Source of the DNA: Microcebus murinus
Taxonomy: Eukaryota > Chordata > Mammalia > Primates > Cheirogaleidae
DNA: 64,000 nt
Direction of reading: 5' to 3'
NCBI RefSeq assembly: GCF_040939455.1
Contig: NC_134109.1
Span: forward strand, 68,240,501 to 68,304,500
In this document: positions 39,400 through 52,499 of the stretch, piece after piece
Numbering within the stretch: position 1 is the first letter of the stretch
How the letters are laid out: the number at the start of each line of letters is the position of its first letter
Notes under the pieces: model-generated
Databases searched by the model: none
What the model was told of the DNA's origin: nothing
The model's input: the letters and a program-made list of their open reading frames with translations, nothing else
Program-made: the position numbers and the translations under genes

Positions 39400-40988
39400 T
39401 CAAGTCTGGTCTATGCATTGATCTGCTTTCAATATGTGACAGCCTGCTCCACGCTGCCCTCTGCTGTCAATTCTGGTTTGTATCCTCCTTTCCCCCACTG
39501 CCGGCTCTCCCTAAACCCCATGCTGGACAATTTCTCATCAATTTTTCAGGCACGAGTCTTTGATACCTAACTTTCTGCCACAGACAATCTTCTCCCCCCA
39601 TAAAGTGAACCTCTCTGGGCCTTAGGAATTTCTTAACATCTCTAAGCTAACCGCTTTCACCAATCCCTGCCCCCCTGACTTTGGCAGAGAGTGGAGCACT
39701 AAGTGGAAAGGAGCTAACTCCAGGGACCCAGGTGGCCGGGCCCAGCCAGCAGCACCCCAGTGGGGGCACGCTTCTGCCACAGCCAGGCCTGTCTGCAGGT
39801 CCAGAGGCTGAGATGCTCCTCTGATGCCCCTCAGCCTCACCCAGGCCCTGCACTGGGCCCAGCACTGAGCTCAGTCAGCCTCCTTCCTCCCTGGCCTTCC
39901 CATACAGACCCCTGCTTTTCACCCAGGTGTCCCTAGCCACCAGCTCCTCCCTTCTAGCCCTGTTTGAGCCAGTCTTCTCTTTCTCATCTCCCAAGGCTGT
40001 GCATTTCTCATTTCTCAAGACTGAGCAGATTCTCCTCTATTGTTTGTCCCAGCCCGACCTGGGCTGCCAGCCCACCTGATGCTGATCACACTGGGCAGGG
40101 CTGGCTGAGGCCCCAGTTTAGCCAGGCATCCCCAGGGGCTCAGGCATCCCCTCATGTTCAGTGTCTCAGTGGCCTGGCCTGGCCTCAGTGCCCAGCCTCC
40201 CCCTGCTGGCAATGTGGGGCTATGGCGGCCTTGCACAAGAGGGCTCTGGGGCTGCTGGGCTGGAAGGACCCCTTTGCCACCCAAGTAGACAAATACCTGC
40301 TGATCTCACTCTCTTTGCGCAGGCACATAATACGTTCTTGTTCCTACTTATAGAAAACATACAGTGATGAGAAATTTCCTCTCAATTCTCCTAGTTCCCC
40401 TCCTTCCACCAGGCAAAAAAGTGGCACAAATGGATCTGTATTTGGAATCCACAAGAAATTCTGCTTGGAAAGTAATTAAATTCTCTGTATTCTATCTGTA
40501 AATCACAGTGCCACATGCATGATCTGGTTTCATTCCAGAAGGCCAGTCTGTGAAATTGGAAGAAACTTAGAGACCCTCATGTGGTGAGCTTTCTAATCTG
40601 TGCTCAGTGGAGTCTGTATCCAGAAGTACGAGGGGAAGAAGGAAACAACTGGAATAGCCTTAGTTTTGCTAATTTTGCACATAGACGACATGAACCTCAG
40701 TTCACAAACCTAAGAAATGCTACAGTTCAAGTGCAAGACAGTTAATTGTGACCCAGGTGACCTTATTTAGGATCCTTATCCCCAAACAGTATCCCTAGGG
40801 AGTCAGACGGGACAGAACCTAATAAATTCACAATAGCTGGACAAACACTGCATCAAGTGAGACCAACACTGGGCAAAGGAGCAACTTCCCCTAAAACAAA
40901 CCACATGGATTCAGAAAAAAACAAAATCCATCACATTGGAAAACAAGAGGAAAAACAAATACACTTATTTTTCACATAAGGCTGTTCC
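39400..40988. other. Intergenic sequence, no gene seen
   Basis: GC-rich to 40300, AT-rich after. I recognised no exon, SINE or LTR. Open frames such as 39964-40353 show no protein features. Confidence 0.4.
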
Positions 40989-41386
40989 ATTGTGTGAAGC
41001 CTCAGGCTAATTGCTTTCTTTTAGCTTATGTTTATTGCTTGTTTTTAGGAAGTTGGGTTGAGCGGGCTGATTGCAGTAAATTTTGGGATGAAACAAAAGG
41101 GCAAGCGCATAAGGGGCCAACCAATCAATGTAAAAGGCAGGCGCATGGGCACAAGGGGCCAACCGATCAATGTAAAGGGCAAGTGTGTGGACAGGATATG
41201 CACCTAGGGTATAAAGGGCTCTGTCCCACAGTGCGCGGGGTCTTTGTCCCAATAGAGGCTGCCATATCGGTGCTCTGGGACTTGGACCCTAGCTCGAGCT
41301 AGTCAATAAAACTCCTTTTGATGATTTCAGCTCAGTGACCCTGTCTCTTTGTTCTGTGGTCCTACGGTTTCCCGCTCTAACAATTG
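40989..41386 (+). mobile_element. Solo LTR related to the provirus, 4-bp duplication ATTG
   Basis: A 390-base LTR (40993-41382), TG...CA, flanked by attg at 40989-40992 and 41383-41386. Its R-U5 ('accctagctcgagctag', 'aataaaactccttttgat', 'gtctctttgttctgtgg') is almost that of the provirus LTR, but U3 is different. It holds 'gtataaagg' (TATA) at about 41210. Confidence 0.93.
41105..41182 (+). repeat. Tandem U3 repeat with CCAAT-like boxes in the solo LTR
   Basis: Two copies of a 36-42 base unit, each containing 'aaggggccaacc.atcaatgtaaa' (41105-41140, 41141-41182). Such U3 repeats act as enhancers in gammaretroviruses; that role is inferred here. Confidence 0.75.
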
Positions 41387-41889
41387 TCCACCTGACAAGC
41401 CTTTCCCTGGGGATCACAACACTGGCAGTGGTAAAGAGGAGAGAGGGATTAATTGCATCCAGAGATAAGCAAGTGAGCAGCAGAGCATGCAGGAGCTGCG
41501 GGCAACCGCACAGAAGAAATGTACAGAGCCCAGAAAGTCAGCCATGAAGAGCCCCACAGAGTCCCAGGACATAATCCAGATACAGCAACAGAGTGACCTT
41601 AGTCCCAGGACATAAGGACAGCAACAGAGTGACCAAACATGCCCACCACCTGGGGCAGGGACCATGCCTAATGGGTCAGTGTTGCCTCTTACACCTGATA
41701 GAAATACTCGACACTGAGTATAAGATGCATTAGGAAGAGAAAACATTGCCTTACAATGACTGGAGCATCATGAAGACTGGGCTGCTCTTGATACATCTTT
41801 CCTTAAAGTGATCTCCAAATAAGTTTACATTTATTTGTCTTTATTGATCTAGGATTTTTATTTCTAGGACTTTATCCTATGTAAGATTT

Positions 41890-42900
41890 AAAGTGTGTAT
41901 GTGCATGTGTGTGTGTGAGTGTATGTGTGTATGTGGGAGGGTTACTCATAAAAATGTTCATCACAGTATTATTTAATAATGGACCCCAAATTAGAAACAG
42001 TATTAACGTCCAACATAGGGAAATGTTAAATTATGGTGCATTTACCTTCTGCAGTAGACAGCCGTTAGAATCTACCTTATCCACAGCAGGACAACACTAG
42101 GCTAAGTACATTAAGAGACAAGTTATTTTAAAAAACACACAAATAAGCATTTTGGGGAATGTAAAACCTCACCAACTAATCAATGAAAAATTAAAATATT
42201 AATAATTTTTCCTTATGTGATTGGGAAGGATTTACAAAAATGATAGCATTCAGATTCAGTATGGACATTGAGAAAATGACATTTTCACAACTTACATACA
42301 AAGATCCTTTAAAAAAAAGTCTTTGACCAAGTTATCAATCACACCAAGAAAATTGAACAAGGTTATTCCTTATAAAGACCTTCTCACATAAGTAAAATCT
42401 TAGAAACAATGCCAATGTCCAGCACTAATTTGGCTATTTGTTTTTAAAAACTGGCATATTACTGAACATTACAGAATCCTTAAAGTTATGATATACAATT
42501 ACATTTTGTTACATGGAAGAATAATCACCAGGTATGTTTAAGTAAAAGCAAGTTATAGATTAGTATCTATGACAATTACATTTTGCTCATACGCATATTT
42601 TTCTTTTAGCTTTTGTTCTTCCTACATATTCATTTTCCTAATTTTTTCACAACTTTTATGCATTATTTAATAAATTAAGTCAATTTATTACATATGAATG
42701 AGCTTCTAACATAATACTCACTAATAGATTTTTAATAAAATGAGGGAAATATTTATGTTCAATAATTAAAATGTAGGATTCAAAAGTAAATATAATATGA
42801 TCACACCTATGTAAAAATATACAAAAAAGAAATCTATATGAAAATACAACTCTGTTAACAATGAACAATTGGATGGTGAGATTAAGACTGACATACTTTT
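41890..42900 (+). other. Old L1-like 3' region, AT-rich, no gene seen
   Basis: A GT-rich simple repeat at 41893-41937, then 'aaaatgttcatcacagtatt' and 'aaattatggtgcatttacc', typical of ancient L1M 3' ends, grading into unassigned AT-rich sequence. Confidence 0.5.
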
Positions 42901-43233
42901 GGGCCTGGTACAGTGGCTCACACCTGTAATCCTAGCACTCTGGGAGGCTGAGGGGCAAGGCTCACATGAGGTCAGGAGTTTGAGATTAGCCTGAGCAAGA
43001 CTGAGACCCCGTTTCTACTAAAAATAGGAAAAATTAGACAGGCAACTAAAAAAATTAGAAAACATTAGCTGAGGGCAGTGATGCATGCCTGTAATCCCAG
43101 CTACTCAGGAGGCTGAGGCAGGAGGATCACTTGAGCCAAGGAGTTTGAGGTTGCTGTGAGCTAGCCTGATGCCACAGCACTCTAGCCTGGGCAACAGAGT
43201 GAGACTCTGTCTCAAAAAAAAAGGACTGACATA
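42886..43233 (+). repeat. Alu SINE, forward
   Basis: Body about 42901-43222 from 'gggcctggtacagtggctca' to an A tail. The direct repeat gactgacat occurs on both sides (near 42887 and 43224). Confidence 0.9.
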
Positions 43234-43315
43234 TTCTTCTATTTTTTAATTTATTCAGCATTTTAAAATTTATAATTATTAAAACAACTTTATTTTTAAA
43301 CAATATTCCAGTGAT

Positions 43316-43673
43316 AAAGACATCTAGGGCTGGGCACGCCTGTAATCCTAGCACTCTGGGAGGCCGAGGCGGGCGGATGGCTCGAGGTCAGGAGTTCGAA
43401 ACCAGCCTGAGCAAGAGTGAGACCCCGTCTCTACTATAAATAGAAAGAAATTAATTGGCCAACTAATACATATAGAAAAATTAGCCAGGCATGGTGGCGC
43501 ATGCCTGTAGTCCCAGCTACTTGGGAGGCTGAGGCAGCAGGATTGCTTGAGCCCAGGAGTTTGAGGTTGCTGTGAGCTAGGCTGATGCCACAGCACTCAC
43601 TCTAGCCTGGGCAACAAAGCAAGACTCTGTCTCAAAAAAATACAAAAAAAAAAAAAAACAAAAAAAGACATCT
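43316..43673 (+). repeat. Alu SINE, forward, 10-bp duplication
   Basis: Body 43326-43663. aaagacatct flanks it at 43316-43325 and 43664-43673. It carries the 'ttaattggccaacta' strepsirrhine segment. Confidence 0.93.
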
Positions 43674-43674
43674 T

Positions 43675-44795
<1,121 letters not shown>

Positions 44796-45146
44796 AAAGA
44801 TTTGTTACCAATAACTTGGGCCTTGTCCTCAAGGCTGCATCAGAACAATGACAGTAAGTATTTGCGGGAGCAGGAAAGAGAATTTCTATTACTTTGCTGG
44901 CAAAGGGGGAAAATGGCAGGCCTTCTTATCTCAAAATCCAAATTTCCTCAACAAAGGCAGAAATACAGAGTTTTAAAAGGGAGGGTCCCTCAGTTCTAGA
45001 CGATTGTGGTTAATTACTCTAATCATCCCATCTCTGCAAAAGACAAAGCCTGGGAACTCCCGCTTCTCTTTGTTTTTCTCCTGTCAACTGGGACTGAGGC
45101 AAGTAATTGACTGTCCCCACCCTCAGAGGTCTGACCTCATCACAAA
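44796..45146. other. Unassigned sequence, possibly LTR-derived
   Basis: I see no exon. This is where exon 1 of the cathepsin G relic might have been sought, and no leader-coding exon is present. Confidence 0.35.
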
Positions 45147-45358
45147 GACTCTGGAGCCAGACTGCCTTGGCACATCATAATTCTGTATTGTTGAGCAAGT
45201 TGTTTGAATTTATATTTCCTCCCTTTCCTCATCGATAAAATGGGAATGATGTTAGCACTGACCTTGTAGAGTTGCTATGAGAATTAAATTACTTAATGTG
45301 CATAAAAGACTTGCAATTGCCCCAGCACATAGTAAGTGCTACATAAAAGCACTCTATA
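45147..45358 (+). repeat. MIR SINE
   Basis: MIR landmarks in order: 'actctggagccagactgcc', 'ttgagcaagttgtttgaa', 'cctcatcgataaaatggga', 'gttgctatgagaattaaa', 'cagcacatagtaagtgc'. Confidence 0.88.
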
Positions 45359-45829
45359 TAAATCCTTTCTGCAGCCCACGTGTCAGAGCCCAGGAGGTAA
45401 GAATACAGCAATGACAGTCCCATCAGCTCATGTCTAGATTCTCACACTCCAGTCCCATGGAGTCTTCAGCTGGACTCAGAAGGATCTGGGAGGCTCCCTG
45501 AGGAAGAAAGTAGCAGGGACCCCAGGGAGAGCCCTGTGCTCACAGCAGAGCATCTCTCCTCAATACTGAGGCTGAAGCTGGCCTTGCCTGGAGCAAGGGT
45601 TGTTCTCCCCCTTTGGGGGCGAGAGGGAGCTGAGGCCTAGGATGGGGAACAGTCCTCCCCTCAGGCCAGCAGTGTTTCCTGTAGAAACCTGGCGCCCTCT
45701 CCCAGACCCCAGTGCTAAGCACCACTCCTCCCTCACGCCCCCCATCTTCCAGCCCTTCCGCAGCCCCCCCCCACGCCCACACTGTGTGCTCAGCAAGCAC
45801 AGGGGTAAGTGCCCAATGCTCCCTTCCAG

Positions 45830-46545
45830 GGGAGATCATCGGGGGCCGGGAGGCCAGGCCCCACTCCCGCCCCTACATGGCGTACCTTCAGATCCAGTCT
45901 GCCAGAAGAACAAGCGTTTGTGGGGGGTTCCTGGTGCGAGAAGACTTTGTGCTGACGGCAGCTCACTGCTGGGGAAGGTGAGGAGCTCAGCAGGTTCCTG
46001 GGCAGCCAGGAACACAAGCCGGAGGAGCCCATGGGCGGAGCCATCCGAGAGCCGGGCTGTGGAAACGAAAGGGTGAAAGGGAGACGGAGCAGGTCTTTGT
46101 GGGAAGGAAGAGGCCAGTGCAAATGAGGAGAAAAGGGGCAAGAGGAGGAGATGGAAGGCAGTATTGGGGCTCCAAATATGAACTTAGGCTATTTCTCAAT
46201 TTAATCTGGAGGGCAAACGTCAAGGTCACTGTCCCCCATCATTTCCAGCTCAGGGCTGATGAGAAACAGGGCGGAGCCCAACCCCAGGGCCCTCCTGTAC
46301 CCCCAGTCTCTTCAGCTCCCTCTCGCCCCACCTGGGCTGGCCCTGCCCTGCAGCGCTGGGAACCCGCACTCCTGTGGGCCAGGCCTCGCTCCAGCCTCCT
46401 TGCCTTGCAGCACAATAGTCGCCATCCTGGGGGCCCACAACGTCCAGAGGCAGGAGAGGACCCAGCAACCATCCCTGTGCTCAGAGCCATACCCCACCCT
46501 CGATACAGTCACCAGACAATCCATAATGACATCATGTTACTGAAG
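45830..46545 (+). pseudogene. CTSG: Cathepsin G relic (exons 2 and 3 only)
   Basis: Exon 2 (45830-45977) is intact and reads [13 protein letters not shown]...[17 protein letters not shown], closer to human cathepsin G than to any granzyme. Exon 3 (46411-46545) is 135 bases where the family has 136: one base is missing at about 46469, after the codons for ERTQQ. The rest (HNDIMLL, with Asp102) is therefore out of frame and a TGA at 46541-46543 ends translation. Splice signals on both exons are good. I found no exon 1 upstream and no exon 4 or 5 in the following 3 kb, where a compact gene of this family should have them. Cathepsin G is the neutrophil azurophil-granule protease; this copy cannot make it. 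An intact copy elsewhere cannot be excluded. Confidence 0.85.
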
Positions 46546-48050
46546 GTGCGGCGTGTGGGGCCCTCTGGTTCTCCAGCCTAGCTGGCGCCTTCCCAGCCGG
46601 GCAGCCTCACTGTGTCTGGGGCGGTGGAGGAGGAGGCAAGGGCAGGGCCTGAGGGTGGTGGGGGTGGAGGGGTGAGCACTGCACAAAGCAGAGCCTGAAG
46701 CAAGGATTAAGGAGGGAACAGTTTGTTTGGGAGGTGCAAGCCCAGGGTAAGGACAGTGAGTTGAAAGAATGGAGTCAAGGAAGGATGCAGTGCAATGTGG
46801 TGTATTACCACAGCTGGCCACTACTTCACAGCAAATTGCTAACAGACAAGGCAAGTGGCTCAGCAAGCTTGGTCACTCAGCACATGGGACTTCTCCAGAA
46901 GTCAAGGAGTGTCACACGAAGAGAAAGGCATTCAATGTATAAAACAAAAACCTGAATCTATTGCTTGCTACGAAATGAAGAGCTGTACTTGTAAAACAGT
47001 GTCTCTGAACCAAGCAAGAGTTAATCTGATACAGGATTCGGGAGTATGAAATCCAGAGATTACTGGGCTTTCACAAGGGGCAATATTCTGGGATTGGCAG
47101 ATTTTCAGCTATGAGAGCACAGGCACTGGGATGAGGCTGTAGCTAGTCGGGTCAGCACATTTGTCCCCTCCGGTGCCATTCAGGAAGCCAGGTTCCAGGT
47201 CCCACAGTGTGCTGTTCCAGCCAAGCCCAGAGTTGGAGCAGCAACCTAGTGGAGATGGGGCATCAACTGAGAGAGGAAGAAAGGACACACACAGGGACAG
47301 ACAGACAGAAAACAACTTGCTTGGTCACAGCACATTAAGTTAGAGGGTGACCAAGAGAGCCTGGCCATGGACAGTAAAGACTAAGACACAAAGCTTTCCT
47401 GGGGAGAGGACCACAAGGGGGCTACCCATAGGGAATACTAACGCAGAATTACCCGGAATCTCAGTTCTTCCTCTCTTCCTTCAAAACTGAACAGAATCCT
47501 TGAGCCCACACTGCTACCCCCACACTGCTCTCATGAACTTCTGATTCTGCTTTCCCGAAACATGGAGAAGAAGCCAAAGCCTTTTCACTGTGCAGCTCCT
47601 GGAAAACCATCACAGCTACCTGTCTTGCCAGGGGCTCACCCCAGCTGCACCCAGCACCAAGCAGTAACTTGCAGGTGTGCCCCATGTAGGAAGCAGTGGC
47701 ATTTGGCATCCATGCCCTGATGATCTCCCCTGAACAAGAGAACCCCAGGGCTCCAAACACGTATCAGAGCAGAGCATCAGACCCAGAGAGCTGTGGTTAA
47801 AAGTCAAAAAGGAAAAAAAAAAATCCCTTAAGGCTGCAAACTCTCCCTATCTCTGCTCCATCTCTGGTCCATCTCTGCTGGCCTCTCTCTGGGCCGTGCA
47901 CATCCTCCCTCTTTAATATCTGTGGATTTTCCTTTACCAGAGTCACAGCCGTTGTGTGAAAAGCAGCCTAGAGCAAAGGGCTTCCTTGCATTCTTATGGG
48001 AAAGATGGAAACCTTGGTCTTCTTACCAGAGGAAAGGCAAACTACATGGT
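46546..48050. other. Unassigned sequence after the CTSG relic
   Basis: The first 120 bases are GC-rich intron-like sequence. 46690-47480 may be an old LTR (stretch 'gcagtgcaatgtggtgtatt' near 46788 echoes 38615 in the GZMH-like intron). No protease exon was found. Confidence 0.4.
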
Positions 48051-50270
48051 TTCTATAGGTTCACAGATACTGTTTATGAGGGTAAAAAAATTTCCTCTCA
48101 TTTTGGTCTGCTAAAAGGTTTCTTTTGTTATCATGAGGGGATACTGAATTTTATCAAAAGCTCTTTTATTTATTGAGATAATTTTGTGCTTTTTCTTTTA
48201 AATCTTTGTGGTAGATTACATTACTTGAACTTTCTAATGTTAAATGAGATCTGCATTCTTAGTGTAAACCTAACTGGCTCATGATATATCAACCTTTAAT
48301 ATATTATTGCACTAATATTGGGAATTGATACTCTGTGTAGGGCTTTGTTTCTATGAATCAAGAATTATGTTGAACTATAAATTGACCCTTGAGATTGACC
48401 TATCAGTTTTTTCGTATTCTGTTTGTGCATCAAGGTTATGCCAGCCTTATAAAATGAGATGGGCCGTGTTCCTTCTTTTTCTCTTTTCTGTAAGAGTTCG
48501 TAGAACAATAAAATATTTTGTTCCTTGAATTTCAGTAGAAATGAATGGTGAAGCCATTGATTGGTTGGTTGGTTCTCTATGTGGAAAATGTTTGAGGGCT
48601 GATGCAATTTCTTTGATTGTTGTAGTATTACTCAAGTTTGCGATTTCTTTCCAGTCATTGATAATGGTGATGTTTTTACTTTGTTTAAAATTTCAATTTT
48701 ATTAGCATAAATGTTTGTATAATATTCTTGGCTCATCTTTTAATGTCCTACAGCATTTATAAAACTATTCCATTTTTAGTTTCTGATATTAGACATATGT
48801 GCCTTCTCTTCCTTTCTTTATAATTTCCCCAATCTTTTGTCAATATTATTAGATTTTTTAAATACTTAATTTTTGCTTTGTTAAGTCTCTCTGTTGTATG
48901 TTTGCCTGTTATTTCATTAAGCTTTTGCTATCTCTTATTTTTTTATCCTCGTTCATTGAGCTTATCTCACTTATTAATTTCTAACTTCTTGAGATATATG
49001 ATGAGCTCAATAATTTCAGTTTATTATGATAAATAGTTTTAAGATGACAAAGTATCCTCAAACTGTTATAGCTGCATTTCACAACTTTTAATTAGTGCTG
49101 TTATTGTTATTATTCACTTCAAAACTTTCCATGTTTCATAGATTTTATTTTGACTTATAGGTTATTTAAAAGTATATTTCTCTTTTTACAAATATTGGGA
49201 GGATTTTTCTAGTTATCATTTTATTATTGATCTCTAATTTAATTATGTTATGGCCAGATAACATTTAAAAAATTCACGTCTTTAAAATTTCTCAAGATTT
49301 GCTTTGTAGTCCAGTAAATGACCGATTTTGACAAATGTTTTTAAGCAAACTTATAAATATGTGTTTTGCAGTGGGTGGGTGCAGAGGTCTGTAACTTTTA
49401 GGTCCAGTTTGTTAAGTGTACTATTTAAATCATCTTTATTGTGCTAATTCCTAAGATCATGATGGATTTATTTATCTCCTTCAAGTTCCTTCGATTTTTT
49501 TTTTCTTTTTTTTTTTGAGACAGAGTCTCACTTGTTGCCCAGGCTAGAGTGAGTGCCATGGCGTCAGCCTAGCTCACAGCAACCTCAAACTCCTGGGCTC
49601 AAGCAATCCTGCTGCCTCAGCCTCCCGAGTAGCTGGGACTACAGGCATTCGCCACCATGCCCGGCTAATTTTATATATATATTAGTTGGCCAATTAATTT
49701 CTTTCTATTTTTTATAGTAGAGACGGGGTCTCGCTCTTGCTCAGGCTGGTTTCGAACTCCTGACCTCGAGCCATCCGCCCGCCTCAGCCTCCCAGAGTGC
49801 TAGGATTACAGGCGTGAGCCACCGCGCCCGGCTTCCTTCGATTTTTGTTTTATATATTTTCTTCCCATGTAATGAGATACATTAAAATTTTAAATCATGT
49901 GTCTTCCTGATGAATTGAACTGTGTATCCTTCTGCAATGACTCTAATAGTCCTTACATATGGTTTTATCTTATGGTCAATTTTATCCGGTATTATTATAC
50001 CTATAATAGTTTTTGTTTGGTTACTAAAATATGGTATATAGGCTTCTTGTCTTTTACTTTCAACTTCTTAGACCTGTTCCACTAAGCACATGTTTATGTT
50101 TTGTTTTCATAACTAATCTGATACTTTTTGACCTTTAATTGGAGCATTTAGAATGTTTACATTTAATACAGTAATTTATATATTTGATTAAATCTACTCT
50201 TACTTTATGCTTTGTTTTGTTCCAAGTCTTCTATGAGGTGGGATGTTGTTGTTTTAAGCCTTTTTTGAAA
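48050..50270 (-). mobile_element. Ancient L1, reverse orientation, interrupted by an Alu
   Basis: Reversed ORF2 text: 'ttttatcaaaagctcttttatttattgagata', then 'ggttatgccagccttataaaatgag', 'ttccttgaatttcagtag' and 'gtgtaagg'-type spacing. It is highly diverged (L1M age) with no open frames. Confidence 0.75.
49486..49846 (-). repeat. Alu SINE in ancient L1, 14-bp duplication
   Basis: Reversed Alu (49500-49832) flanked by ttccttcgattttt at 49486-49499 and 49833-49846. It is close to the strepsirrhine consensus and so relatively young. Confidence 0.95.
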
Positions 50271-50800
50271 GAGTTTTAAGTTCACAGCAAAACTGAGAGG
50301 AAGATACATCCATTGACCCCACTCATGCACAATCTCCTTGATTTCCCCTTCACCCTATTCGTGCTTAAAACAGATAATTCTGCTACCAAATGACAGCCTC
50401 AAATTATCTGAGAATAGCTATACTGACCTCTGCCCCAATTCACCTTCTCCCTACATGAGCCCACTGGGAGTCCATCCACAGTGAAGATGCTCTGCTCTGG
50501 GACACTTGGCAGGGCACAAGGTGGGCTCCCTCTTGGAACAAGGCTTTCCTACCCTTCTTATCTATTATCACCTCTACAGGAATAAGAAAAATCCCTGATC
50601 TCCCTGCCCCTACAAGGATTGAAGCAAAACTGAGATTTCTGCATAGAAGGAAGCAAAGTCAAAAGACATGAGCCTATGATGATCCCACTGATTCCAGTTC
50701 CTATTATTTTCTTAGGAGTATTGAGTGTCATTTATGAGTGGTATGCAGGTATTTAAGATTAAAGATTCCCATCTCACACAGCCAAAGTGTGAGCACTTGA
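50271..50800. other. Unassigned intergenic sequence
   Basis: No gene, SINE or LTR recognised. Confidence 0.35.
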
Positions 50801-50814
50801 TGCCAAGGGGTGGG

Positions 50815-51010
50815 GTTGGATATCTGACTCCTTGGGAAATTAACCACTTCGGTACCAGCGTTGACTATAGTCAACAGCCACATATGGACTCACACAGTCC
50901 AGTGTCAAGTATAGCTGATAGCCACAGAAAAACGCACAGAGCGACTTTAGCCGACAGCCGTGATAAGACTTTCCTAATTTTCCTTTTCAAAATAAAATTG
51001 TGAACATTTA
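50815..51010 (+). repeat. Unrecognised A-tailed repeat with three ~41-bp palindromic units
   Basis: Units centred on 'ttgactatagtcaacagcc' (about 50861), 'gtcaagtatagctgatagcc' (50904) and 'gcgactttagccgacagcc' (50941) recur every 40-43 bases. The first is a near-perfect palindrome. The block ends in 'aaaataaaattgtgaac'. It looks like a retroposon tail or a decayed CpG-rich palindromic repeat; I cannot name it. Confidence 0.55.
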
Positions 51011-52499
51011 AAAATAATGTAATGAGAGAGTTGGAACAAGATGGGGGACGAGAACACCGTCAGACAGTGTGTCTCTGCAGAAAAGACATATTCAAGGAGA
51101 AATTAGAAGAAAGAAGCAAGCAGACGAGCATACATTGGACAAGGGTTGGAAGGAGTGGTACCAGAGTCTACGGGTGACTCCACAGGAGGAGGTTTCAGAG
51201 GAGAACTGGAAGAAGAGACCTCTGGAGCAGCTTGGAGATCAGCGGCAAGAGTAGGTGGAGCAGTTAACTTCCCCCTTCCTTGTATCTCGGACTGCCGGCA
51301 GGCTCCCCAGCAGTTGAAGAGACCTACAGACACAAGCCCAGAGATGGCCACCAACAGTGAGCAGTAAGCCTGTTGCGGACGTGGCAACAGGCTGCCAACT
51401 CCCTCGGGGCACCTCCATGTGCACAGACCCGAGCTGCAGGGCAGGCGCCATACTGCTACATTTTCCCCTTCTCCGTCTTTATCCTCCGCTGCCAAGAGAG
51501 ATAATATAGCCACCAGCCAGAGGCATCTCCAGGAAATGGGACTTCTTCCCTTTTGGGTCCCTATAGCTGACTGAGGGATACTCAGATGGTGAGCTCCCTA
51601 CCTGCCAGCGCTCCCAGGTGCTGCTGGCCTGGTGATCCCAGGAGAATGGGGCAGACCCTGAGGCTGAGAGACACAGACACAGCTTGGGCTCCCCATGGGT
51701 GAATTAGGACTGGTGCTCCCCTTCCTGGTCAGGTCAGGGATTGAACTCTGGGCCCCAGAGGTCAGACCTCCAGACAAGATCCCATGCACACAGGTCTCAC
51801 ATTGCCCGGGGCACAGAAGGGATATTTGTGAATGTGCCTACTAAGATGTGTGTGCCTTCAGGGGCAGATCAGCATGCTTGAGGGCAACCCTCCTCCCAAA
51901 GTGGGGCTGTGTGCCCAGCCCAGGCAGCAACCCTCCACAGGGAACCTGTGGGGACGGGGAAAAGGAGTGAGGACCGCTCCAGACTGTGGGTCTCAGACAA
52001 CCCCACTCCACAAATAGATTTTCTGACTGAGTGGGTCCATTCCAGCCCCTCACTGACAGCTTTTCCCAGAAGCAGAGAACAGAACTTTGACCCCTGCTAA
52101 CAAAATCTGTGGTGCCTGAGGGCAGGCTTACCCAACCCAGCTCCACCAGGACTCACTCCCAGACCAGCCCTCACTGAGGTGGAGAATAAGGACACACCTG
52201 GAAGTCTCAGGGCCCCACCAACCACCTGAGGCACTAGAGTGCCTCTCCAGAGGAACAAGAGCTGGATAAAAGACCCAAAAACAACAGTGTACCCTGCTCC
52301 TCTGAGCAAGCGCCACCTACTGACAGGGAGGACATTCTATACACCCTTTTCACAGTACCTACTAACTCATCATACAGGGTGTGGTCAAATCTCACCCGCA
52401 AACACCACCTACTGGCTCAGAGACTAAACAGACCATGACATTATCCAAACAAAAACCTAAAGGCAGGAGGCAACAACTGATCCAGATGGGAAGAAATCA

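Noticed and set aside
39964..40353. 129-codon forward frame after the GZMH-like gene
   Set aside because: No domain or splice context, GC-rich composition, no sign of coding constraint.
45400..45829. Search for exon 1 of the cathepsin G relic
   Set aside because: No ATG followed by a leucine-rich leader and a phase-1 GT donor was found; a frame at 45600-46076 runs through exon 2 but is only intron read-through.
47461..47807. Possible exon 4/5 of cathepsin G or antisense gene
   Set aside because: No Cys-Val-Ala-Gly-Trp-Gly or GDSGGP block on either strand.
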